DNA of 64,000 nt from Maniola hyperantus (taxonomy: Eukaryota > Arthropoda > Insecta > Lepidoptera > Nymphalidae). Of this stretch, positions 44,006 to 54,025 are shown one piece after another. The DNA is taken from contig NC_048553.1 in assembly GCF_902806685.2 (NCBI RefSeq), forward strand, positions 5,439,099 through 5,503,098. Reading direction: 5' to 3'. The translations under genes were made by a program, and so were the position numbers. The stretch's first letter is position 1. The number at the start of each line of letters is the position of its first letter. The notes beneath the pieces are model-generated. The model worked only from the letters and a program-made list of their open reading frames with translations. It did not search any database and was not told the origin of the DNA.

Positions 44006-45130
44006 GTTGTAAAATTAAAGCAAATAAATTATATAATTTTGTTGTTTACATTACACTTTACCAAAACATAACCTAAAAATCTGAATCACTGATGACAGAC
44101 CTAATCATCTGAAGTCTGTGAAGAATTACTGGTCTGTGTCTTAAATTAAAACCCATAGACAAGTAAAGTAACGTAAATTATTTAAAACTGGTTTTACGGC
44201 TCTGGGTTCTAGCCATAGTCTCACACTAATTGTAAAAGTAATAAATATGTTTGTACTTTTTAATAGAAAAGAAAATATGAACCATGAGAAAATAATAATT
44301 CAGAATGACTCAAATAACCCCATAATTCCCAAATTACTCCATTTTACGGCACCTACTTTTTACCGTGCATTATCTACACTCACGCACGTACATCTAAGCA
44401 TAGCAAATGGTGCTTGTTACCTACACTCAATAGCTATGCTCGTGCTATGATCAATAGCAATATTGAGATTAAATAATGCACGGTAAGTACACGGTAAAAA
44501 AGTAAGTAAAAACAGGTCTATCAGCTGGATCCAAATATCGGCGATCTAGATCGAGTCAGTGTGTACATTCCAACATCAATGGTGTGTAGGTACCTAGCAT
44601 TCGCCTATGAATGTAGGTACTACAGTGCGGGCCAATCGAATTGAAAAATAACAATAACAAAGATACCTTTTCGCTAACACGTAACTTCGTTAATACTTTT
44701 CACGATGATAAAACAGTTAAAAACACGCACAAACGCCTTCTGGTCCACGAACAACATCTTAAGTAAAATATACACGCAATGTTCATTAAATTTATCCATG
44801 ATTTAAGCAAAAATTTTAATAAAAACTAAATGAAAACAAGAATTCACAACCACAGAAAAAATAACTTTGCAAATTTTGACGTTTGCATTCTTTAATTTCT
44901 ATAGAGCTGCGCAGGGACGACATTGCAACCACAGACCAAAAATGAATGAAAGTGAGTGACCGTACACATCGATAATTCGTTCAGAATCGAAAACTAATCG
45001 AGTTATTTAAATCAAGTTATTTTAATATAGCGTTGTATACCAACCCATTAATAGATATGTAATGCTGTTTCATATTGCTTTTACGTAATAATATTTTATT
45101 TAAATAAAAGTTATACAGCAAAATCTATAC
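44006..45130. other. Upstream region of the small membrane protein; no gene seen
   Basis: AT-rich. A mirrored pair, ACGGCACCTACTTTTTACCGTGCATTA (about 44344-44370) and AATGCACGGTAAGTACACGGTAAAAAAGTA (about 44475-44504), brackets 100 bp and may be another MITE. No coding exon supported. Confidence 0.4.
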
Positions 45131-45430
45131 TCTATACTAATAATATTATAAGAGGTAATGTCGTTAAGTTTGTTTGTAGGGGGTAATCTTTGGAACTACT
45201 GAACCGATTTTGAAAATTCTTTCACCAATAGAAAGCTACATTATTCTTGAGTGACATAGGCTATATTTTATTTTAGAATTTTTAAAGAATCATGCGTTTA
45301 AATGTTTTTACGTAATTCGGCACTCAGATATCTTGCATCACGGGGACGGGCTACTACGGATAGGTTACTTTTTGTCCTGGAAAATCAAAAGTTCCCACGG
45401 AATCTTTAAAACCTAAATGGGATCAGCTAG
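45131..45430 (+). mobile_element. Helitron-like element, third subfamily
   Basis: TCTATACTAATAATATTATAAGAGG to GGGATCAGCTAG. It contains GAACTACTGAACCGATTTTG and AGTGACATAGGCTATATTTTA, shared with 45971-46729. Confidence 0.55.
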
Positions 45431-45970
45431 TAAGTTATAGAATAGTAAAGAGTGCGACAGAAAGACAAACTTAAATATCCACAGCCTTCTTTACTTACAA
45501 GCCATGCTATTAAGTAGTATAAGTTTGGCAACGTCGCAATTAGGATCCGCCGTGAACCGATAGAGCTACAAGTGTACTAGTGGACAGCTTTCTATAGGCT
45601 GTATCTAGTTACACTACGTACCTACTTACATTATAAATACATAAAATCATTAGTTTTTGGAATTACGTATTGGACACATACAGCCACCTACCCTATAATT
45701 TAATGTAAGGCAGTAGAATGTCTTACGTAATAATGTAGGAACTTAAAACTTGTATGAAACTTTGAAGGTCTACTATTTCACTAAAATAAAACATAAATGA
45801 GTTTTTTTTATTTCTTGTTATAATTAGAATTCGTAGATTTAAGTTTTCATTTATTTCGGACTATTTAGGTTTTGCAAGTACATAAAATCAAATAATTCTT
45901 TACATCAGTGTTAGTTCGTTCAATCGTTCATTCCCGATATAGTTCAGCAATAGCGCATCACTAGACGTCA

Positions 45971-46729
45971 TCTACACTAATATTATAAAGAGGAAAACTT
46001 TGTTTGTTTGTTTGTTTGTTTGTTTGTTTGTTTGTACTGAATAGGCTCAAAACTACTGGACCGATTTTAAAAATTCTTTCACCATTCGAAAGCTACATTA
46101 TCCACGAGTAACATAGGCTATATTTTATTTTGGAAAAAAATAGGGTTCCGTAAGATATTTGGGTTTTTCGGACACAAGGTGTAAAAAATCAACCAGAAAA
46201 GTTACTTATTTTGCGTACGCTGCCTAAACTATAAAAGATAGAACCATAAAATGTTCTAATTAATTGTAGATCTTATAAATATCTACAAAAAAGTCCGCGA
46301 CACACTATACCCATCTATGTCGAGTGAGGCACAGCAACCATTTTTTTATTTAAAAATCTTGAATTTTTTTTGGACTACATTTAAACGCGTTTATTTTACT
46401 CATGCTATTAATCCTTATCAAAATAAATGATTTCATCACTAAGAACAGTTTATGGAGATAATATTTGGTCTTTGAATGATTAAAATTGGACGTTTGGTTT
46501 TGAAGTTATGGCGAAATTAAAATATTACGATTTCTGCTGCACGGCCCGTTGTATTATATAAAGAGGTAATGTTGTTAAGTTTGTTTGTTGGGGGTAATCT
46601 TTAGAACTACTGAACCGATTTTAAAAATTCTTTCACCAGTAGAAAGCTACATTATTCCTGAGTGACATAGGCTATACGGAATCTTTAAAAACCTAAATCT
46701 ACGCGGGCGAAGCCGCGGGGATCAGCTAG
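45971..46729 (+). mobile_element. Composite Helitron-like element with an internal insert
   Basis: It begins TCTACACTAATATTATAAAGAGG, has a (TTTG)n tract at 46000-46035 and ends GCGGGCGAAGCCGCGGGGATCAGCTAG. Between about 46140 and 46555 an unrelated block (TAGGGTTCCGTAAGATATTTGGG ... GCTGCACGGCCCG) is inserted, after which the element head is repeated (ATTATATAAAGAGGTAATGTTG). So it is either two elements or one with a nested block. Confidence 0.5.
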
Positions 46730-46731
46730 TT

Positions 46732-47318
46732 TCAAAATAAAGTCACGTGATCAGTACCATGGTATGCTATCTTAGAACTCTGCTGCTAAACTAGATTAAT
46801 AGCGCCATCTAGGAGCTGGATTTAGAAATAATGTTCCAGTGTTAACATGGAAATTATTTTTAATGACAGTGTTAACATAATAAAAAATACTCAAGTTCCA
46901 ATATTGTGAAAAATTAAATTAAAAACTTTCTTTTTATTTGGAAAAAAGAAATATTCAATTATTATAAATTTTGCTAAAATTAAGCTTTATTTTTAAAATA
47001 ATAGTTAAATGTTCTTCAAATTCTAGATTTTCATATCTATGGTCAAGAAAACTGGGTGACAAGTGTCAGAAAAGTTTGAAATTTGAATTCATTTCATAAC
47101 GAAATTCTACGGTGGTTCTACAGTTTTGGGAGTAATTTTATTTGATATTAAAGATTTCACGACTTTTGCTTTGCTTTCGGACTCCGACGATCCCTACGTT
47201 TATTATTTTGGCTTGTTTTTTGGACTACTGTTTCTTGTGTAAACGATAACTTGGCATTCCCCCTGAACTCTGTTGCAATCTGATTTTGTTTAGTGGTTTA
47301 GAAGTTTAGATTTGTAAA
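46732..47318. other. Upstream of the THAP9-like gene; no gene seen
   Basis: AT-rich, with no exon supported. No clear P-element-type terminal repeat could be picked out by eye. Confidence 0.4.
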
Positions 47319-48224
47319 ATGTCTCAATAAGTATGTTGTGTGCCTGGCTGTTCAACTGTTGCAGGCGATGGTAAGTAAATTCGTTCTGTTTTATATCAGA
47401 AAGTATTGCTTGCTGCCTCATATACTCAATTGATTCAATCGGAAGATTGCCCTTGAAAGTTATCATTTCAAGGATGCAGTGATGCAAGGATGCCTTTTTG
47501 ACAAGATGCGTTAGCTCTAGCACCACAGTTTTGTTTAATTGCAAACGTGAGATGTAGGTACTAAACCCTAAAATGTTGATGTTTGAACAGTGACTTAATG
47601 TTTTTAGCACTTTTCTCAATAGAAATAAGCTATTAGTCGGATCACTATAATTAGATAAGCTTGATGTTTAATATCTTTACTTCATTATGTATTTCCAGGT
47701 ATCTCACTGCACCGTTTCCCCAACCCAAATCAGCACATTGATTTGTTTCAAGTGTGGCTGAAGAAGATTGGGGGTCATGTAGCGGAATTAGATAAAGATT
47801 ACATTTACAGCAACAGAAGGGTCTGTCGTAGACATTTTGAGGACATTTATTTGTACCCAACAAAGTTGTGTTCCCTAGCCATCCCATCACTCTGTTTAGC
47901 AGGTTGGTTAGACATTTTTAAAGTACCTTTGTAACTAGCAAATATTTTCACTTGCTAATTGGTATATTTTAGATATTATGTAACTTGTCACAGAATATCA
48001 GACAGCTATGGTTTCAAGTTAATTATTTACAAGAACTTTTTATGTAGAAACATGGACTGTATGAAGAATGTATTTACTTTATTATGGTTTTGATATTGAT
48101 ATTTTTATTTTAGAGAATATGGCTGCTGCTGAAGCAATAATTGTTTCTGAACCGCATACTAGCTCCAGTTTCATATCAAATTCTAATGAAATGGAAATGG
48201 CACCAGGTAATTATAAATCTTAAA

Positions 48225-48449
48225 TCTAAATATATAAAAGGAAAAGGTGACTGACTGACTGACTGACTGATCTATCAACGCACAGCTCCAACTACTGGAC
48301 GGATCAGGCTGAAATTTGGCATGCAGATAGCTATTATGATGTAGGCATCCGCTAAGAAAAGATTTTTGAAAATTTAAATCCCTAAGGGGGTGAAATAGGG
48401 GTTTGAAATTTGTGTAGTCCATGCGGACGAAGTCGAAAGCATAAGCTAG
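48225..48449 (+). mobile_element. Helitron-like element in a THAP9-like gene intron
   Basis: TCTAAATATATAAAAGGAAAAG to GCGGACGAAGTCGAAAGCATAAGCTAG, with A before and T after. It carries a GACT tetramer run and matches 28976-29193. Confidence 0.7.
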
Positions 48450-48693
48450 TTAGTACCCTATAATTTTAAATCGCCTTTAAGTTTATTTTTTAACATGGCA
48501 GATATGTATATGCCATACAATAGGAAATGCAAAAAAATAGTGTTTTTGATTTACATGATCATATCATTTCAATTTAATTAGATACTAATAGAATAGTGTA
48601 GTATAACTTAAATGAACTACTGATGTGAAAGTTTGATACCTTTCAAATCAAACATCATTTTTTCATTTCCATTGTTGGTAGCTTTAGTATTAA

Positions 48694-48830
48694 CTAGTGA
48701 CCTTACCTTCGCATGGGTAGCTTATTACAGTTTTCATGTGGATCTCTAATTTTTTGAAAATAAAATATAGCTTATGTTACTCAGGAATAATGTAGATTTC
48801 TACTTGTAAAAGATTTTTTTAAAATTGGTT
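48694..48830. repeat. Dispersed repeat beginning CTAGTGACC / CTAGCGACCCG
   Basis: ACTAGTGACCTTACCTTCGCATGGGTAGCTTATTACAG, then AAAATAAAATATAGCTTATGTTACTCAGGAATAA. It matches the start of a similar stretch at 39971-40095 in sav (ACTAGCGACCCGCCCCAGTTTCGCACGGGTAGCTTA). The type is unknown; it ends in CTAG when read on the minus strand, so it may be another Helitron-like family. Confidence 0.55.
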
Positions 48831-49314
48831 GGTATAGATCATCGTATTATTATCTCATGTGTTATTTTTGGTATTTTGCAGGACTTGTTGCAACATCAAG
48901 TAAAGCAGTACCTGCAGTTGCTATTAAGTTAAACTCAAAGGACAATTTAAAAGGTATATCAGAATCCTTCGTTTAAACTAAAAAGTTTTTATAACTTACT
49001 TGGATTAGTTAAATATTATAACTGTGGTGATCATGCCATGCTTCATACTCTGTCTGTAGCAGACACTTTTAAAAACAAATTCATGTGGACAAAGTCTCAG
49101 GCATATCAAGTTGGGATCAATATTTTTTCTGCCCCAAAAATGCCAGGTTGTCTAAATAACTCTGTATAATATGACTTCAAGACAACAATATTATACACGG
49201 TCAGAAAGACTAGCAGCAGAATAACAGTAAAAAGGCTCTATTTTGATAACCCTAAGAATTTATTGCTCATTGATAATATCTTTAGTCATGATCAACTCAT
49301 TGCCAGCTTATTAC

Positions 49315-49503
49315 TGAGCATAGGTCTCCTCTAAGAGTGAGATGAGTTTAGGCCATCGTCTGCCATGCCGGTTTCCTTAAGATATTTTTTCGTTCACCAT
49401 TAAAGCAAGTGATATTTAATTTCTTAAAATGCACATAACTCTGCAAAGTTAGAATTGATTGCACCCCCAACCTGTCGAAAAGTCATAGCTACTAGGCTGT
49501 TAT
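49315..49503. repeat. SINE-like repeat, family C
   Basis: GGTCTCCTCTAAGAGTGAGA, then GGCCATCGTCTGCCATGC, AAGCAAGTGATATTTAATTTCTTAAAATGCACATAACTC and the mirrored tRNA-like head CATAGCTACTAGGCTGT. It lies in an intron of the THAP9-like gene. Confidence 0.6.
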
Positions 49504-50769
49504 ACGATTGCACTGAATGACGAACCATGATTAATCATGGATGGATATTTGATGTCATTTTACTTTCAGCTAAGAAGTGGGTTCTCACCAAACAAGAGAA
49601 GGAACTCTGCAAAGAAATTTCAAATATGAGACATCAATTAAAAAAATGTCGAATACAGAAAGACTACTTTAAGAAGAAGGCTGCTATTAAACTTAAAAAG
49701 ACCGAAGCATTTGAGCTTTTGATGAAAAATATGAGTGAAGAGACAAAAACTTTTTTTGCTATGCAAGTCACTCAATTTGGAAAGAAAGCAAAAGGAAGAC
49801 GCTTCACAATTAAAGAAAAAATTCTTTCCCTTGCATTGTACAAGCGCAGTCCAAAGGCATATAGGTTTCTAAGTTCTTTTAGTGTTTTGCCTAAGAGAAA
49901 AACACTTTCTACTTTATTACAAAAAATAAACCTCAAGCCAGGTAAAACCGTGGAATTATTTGAAGAATTAAAGAAACCTGTAACAAAGTTAAATGACAAC
50001 CATAAGTTTTGTACGATTATCTTTGATGAAATGGCAATTTCACCAAATTTAACCTACTGCAGAAAAAATGATGAAATTATTGGTATGGTGGATGACGGTG
50101 AGGAAAAAAAGAAGCAAATTTGTGACCATGTTTTGGTGTTTATGGTGAGAGGTATCATAAAAAAATTCAAACAACCAGTTTATTTCACATTTTGTAGAGG
50201 CTCTACTAAAGCAGACAGCTTAAAGGCACAAATAAAAACTGTCATAAGAGAAGTAGAAGCCACAAAGTTGTGGCCACTGTTTGTGACCAGGGGGCATCAA
50301 ACCGAGCTGCTATAAACAGTTTACTAAATGAGACTAGAATAGAATATTTAAGAGACAACAAAGAATGGACTGGTGGGTTTTTTGAATTAAATAAAAAAAA
50401 GATTTTTCCTTTATTTGATGCACCCCATCTGATGAAGGGTATAAGAAATAATTTGTTGAACAAAAATTTAATGTTTACCCAAGATGGGAAGCAAAAAGTT
50501 GCAAAATGGCAGCATTTAGAAGAAATGTACCACAGGCAGCCAGGCTATAAAGGTGTCCGCTTGGTGCCTAAATTAACGGCGCAACATGTTGTGCCCAAAC
50601 TAATACCTAAAATGAAAGTGAAACACTGCACTCAGGTATTCAGTCGGACAGTCGGCGTTGCTCTTGGATATATGGCAGGTACCTACTTGATTTGTATACT
50701 GATGTACATTGCTCTCTTTACCATTGTCAAAGTTGGTGGATTTTACTCTTTATGCAAGGTTTTCTACTT

Positions 50770-50937
50770 CATCATGATCATCATGATCACTCCACCGCCG
50801 GGTCACTACAGAGTACGGGTCTCCTCTTAGAGTGGGAAGGGTTTTGGGCAGTCTATCACGCTGGATCCCTGAAGCCCTGGATCGAACCCGTGACCGCCGA
50901 GTAGGAGACGACGTCATAACTACTAGGCTATCCAGCT
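50770..50937 (-). repeat. tRNA-derived SINE, family E
   Basis: On the minus strand AGCTGGATAGCCTAGTAGTTATG (A box) is followed by CGGGTTCGATCCAGG (B box), then CTAAGAGGAGACCCGTACTCTGTAGTGACCCGGCGGTGG and a (GATCAT)n tail. It lies in the intron between the last two THAP9-like exons. Confidence 0.75.
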
Positions 50938-52217
50938 TATTTGTGTATTGTGTTCCATTCTTATTAATTAGTAGAATAGAATATTTTAATTTTTACTTAT
51001 TATAATTTATTTTATGAGTATTTAACATGTCCTTTTATTCTTTTTAGATTGTGGGCAACTTCCAGCTGAAAATAAAGACACGGCCGATTTGTTAATATTG
51101 ATGGACGAATTATTTGATTCTGTAAATGGGAGTTACAGCAAAATAAGAAACGGTAAAATTTATAGAACTGCTGTAACTCCCAAATCTCCTCATCACCAGT
51201 TATGGAGAAAAAGTTTGCCAGTATTGAAGTCCATGGTCTTTGTTACAAAGGATGGGAGAAAAGCCTCTGTTCCATCAATTTCGAGCTGGATAAAAACAAT
51301 TGAAGGGTTCCAGTTATTAATCAATCATTTAAAGTCCCTCAATGTAACTTCACTTTTGTTACGACATTTCAATCAGGACCCCTTGGAAAACTTTTTTGGT
51401 GCAATAAGAGCACAGGGCCATTCAAACAATATGCCAAATACATATGGGTTACAAACAGCATATAAGACGTTAATGGTAAATAATTTAACATCTCCTCATT
51501 CTGTCGGGGCAAATTGTGAAAAAGATGGGGACTTTTGCCTAAACAATTTAAAAAATCTTATAAAAAGTAGCGAAAAGAGTAACGAAGAAAACACAGAAAA
51601 TATAGAAATAGATTTTAATGATTTGAACATTGAAAATATAAATACAAATAAACTAATTGAAGGCAAATCTCCGACAGATGTAGAGAGGTGTGCGGCAGTA
51701 GCATATTGCAGTGGATGGCTTGTGACAAAAGTGCAAAAAAAAAGTTTTCAAAAGTTGTCCTGAATGCATTGAAGTGTTTAAAAGTAAGGAACTGGAGGCT
51801 TTTCATAAACATATTAAAATTAGCGAATACAATGACAAAGGATGGCTATGTTATCCGACGAGAAACATTTTTGATTGCTTCGCTGAGATCGAAAATCACG
51901 TAATTGAAATTTTGAAAAACAGAAGTAATAAAAATAAAATACAAGAGTACGTAAAATTAATACTATTATCAAATATAAATTTTAACTTTATATCATGTAG
52001 CTCACATAGAGACAAAATTATTAATTTTTGACCAAGGAAACTGTCATTTTTTTTATAAATAACTGGTGCAAAGATATTAATTTTATTTTAAATGGAAAAA
52101 TTCACTTTTTTGATTCAAGAGATCCACTTAAATGTGATGCTGATATTTATTATAAAAAAAAAAAATTGAAAAAGTTTAAATAACTTATAATAAGTTGTGT
52201 TTAATTTTTGAATTAAA

Positions 52218-52313
52218 TTTGATTGGCGGGAGTTAAATGCCATTGTGATATTGGTAATTATCAGTATTGCCAAGATAAGTACCATTATCCATTCAAAACT
52301 CCCGCAAATCAAA
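52218..52313. repeat. 96-bp inverted-repeat element just 3' of the THAP9-like gene
   Basis: TTTGATTGGCGGGAGTT at 52218-52234 is mirrored by AACTCCCGCAAATCAAA at 52297-52313 (16 of 17 pairs). The spacer of 62 bp is itself partly mirrored (GCCATTGTGATA ... ATTGCCAAGATAAGTACC). It could be a MITE or the terminal region of the adjacent element. Confidence 0.65.
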
Positions 52314-52977
52314 CACCACATTCCTACCTAATTTAAAAAACTATAAAGTATGTATATAGGTAGGTATATATACTGGGTATTGGCTGTATTTAGTACCAAA
52401 CCCGTCTCCTAGATGGCGCTTTTCAAGTGGGCGCCTTGACGGCCCGACTTACCAGTCTATCTCCTATATACACTGTAGTCTGTGATCAGTACTGCCATAT
52501 TTGTTATTGTTAGTTTTCAATTCTATTGGCATGGACTATACGTAATAGTTGGCAAAAAGATAGAATCTAGAGCCCTAAGACCAGTTTAAGAAAATGAGTC
52601 AAAGCTATCTATGGACAAGCACTGGACAAGACTTGGATCTGTGAGCTAGGAGCATGCTTGGATACAATTCCGTTATATTCAAATCAAAGTTTGAATTGTA
52701 TAAATCTCGTATAGATAGATAAAACGATAAGAATTTAGAAACTTTCTTAACTACCTACATAAAACACTTAAGGGCGATGTTTCTAATACGCCGCAAGTGC
52801 TCAAATATTCCTTGGTCATTGTAAGTTATTGCTTGTTTCCTTATATTATCTGATTTAGATTTTTGATAGAACTCTTTGATTTTCATCAGAGATAAAAAGT
52901 AACCTATAGTACGCGGCAGGTAGAGATGGCAATCGGGGAGAGAATGCCCCGCACATACGCACAGCCCCATATCCTAA

Positions 52978-53197
52978 TCCTAATAATATTATAAATGTGA
53001 AAGTGTGGATGTTTGGATTTGGATGTTTGTTACTCAATCACGCAAAAACGGCTGAAAAGATTTTGATGAAATTTGGAATGGAGATAGATCATACCCTGGA
53101 TTAACACATAGGCTACTTTTTATACCGGAAAATCAGAGTTACCGCGGGATTTTGAAAAATGTAAATCCACGCAGACGAAGTCGCAGGCATCAGCTAG
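52978..53197 (+). mobile_element. Helitron-like element
   Basis: TCCTAATAATATTATAAATG to GCAGACGAAGTCGCAGGCATCAGCTAG, with A before and T after. The body (GATGAAATTTGGAATGGAGATAG) is of the usual type. Confidence 0.72.
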
Positions 53198-54025
53198 TAT
53201 GTAATAAAATCGACACGTTATGTCATATTGGTAGTCAACCGTACTTCTATTCAATCCATTTTTATCAATGCCATGTACCTTCTTTCGTGACCAAGGCCGT
53301 ATAAATGCGGCAGAAGGTCAATCGAAGGAACCTACCTATGTCGTATAATGTTAGAGCATTTCTGATAAACAATAACCCGTACCTGGCGGAGCCAGATACT
53401 GTAGTACTTGTACACAGCTGAGCGATTTTTCGACGTCGGTATATATTCGTAAAATTCCTTCCATCTGGCAGCACCGAGGGCCAAGGGTATACACTTATTG
53501 CATATTTGGAGCTCAAGCTACATCTACCTACTTTATTTGAGAACTGATAAGAGACTTTATAAATAAATATTTATTTTTACCTACTTCAAATATAGACTCC
53601 TAAAGAAAAAAAAATCGACCGCTAAACACACACCGCTAGGGAAAAAATCACGTAACTAAGAATATACCTATTAATTTTATTTGAAATTCAATAGCTTTGT
53701 AGAAATAATAGTTTTTTAACTTGAGAATTTTCCTAATGTGTACGTACAGTTAGTATATTACCTTGTCAAAGCCAAGCCGCGAACCTTCACGAAGGTCGAA
53801 CGCTCATTCTTTTGTTTACTTTCCTTTGGGTAACTTCTGCTGCATTTTCAAAGAAACATTAAGTTACCTATATCTAAATGGGAAAATCGGGCAAAAAGTG
53901 CGTATTCTATTATGTTCCGTAACGTCCATTATCAGTGCTTCATATCATAGTTCATACTCATCTCCTCTTTATCTAAAAAAAACAAATAAATATTTTCGAT
54001 TGTTCATATTTTACTTGATTTGCAG

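Larger units (their letters stand above)
47319..52031 (+). pseudogene. THAP9 / P-element-type transposase gene, broken in three places
   Basis: Exons: 47319-47370, 47699-47902, 48114-48206, 48882-48953, 49570-50678, 51048 to about 52031, all in phase 1 with GT/AG borders. Exons 1-2 form a C2CH THAP DNA-binding domain (CVPGC, SLHRFPNPNQ, W, NRRVCRRHF, IPSL). A coiled coil (KQEKELCKEISNMRHQL) and the P-transposase core follow (ILSLALYKRSPKAYRFL, TIIFDEMAI, VVATVCDQG-type motif, FPLFDAPHLMKGIRNN). QDPLENFFGAIRAQG in the last exon is a hallmark of this family. Breaks: TAA at codon 4 (47328-47330), a one-base loss or equivalent near 50262-50270, and a frame change at an A9 run near 51736-51746. 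It may be a decayed P-type transposon or a host-domesticated gene with assembly errors. Two tRNA SINEs lie in its introns. Confidence 0.85.

Noticed and set aside
50692..50904. 70-residue plus-strand frame
   Set aside because: It lies in the intron and the SINE at 50770-50937 within the THAP9-like gene.
53763..54023. ATG-started extension before the exon at 54026
   Set aside because: The stretch reads like intron (hydrophobic, AT-driven), and a good acceptor lies at 54025/54026, so the true start is taken to be in an unseen upstream exon.
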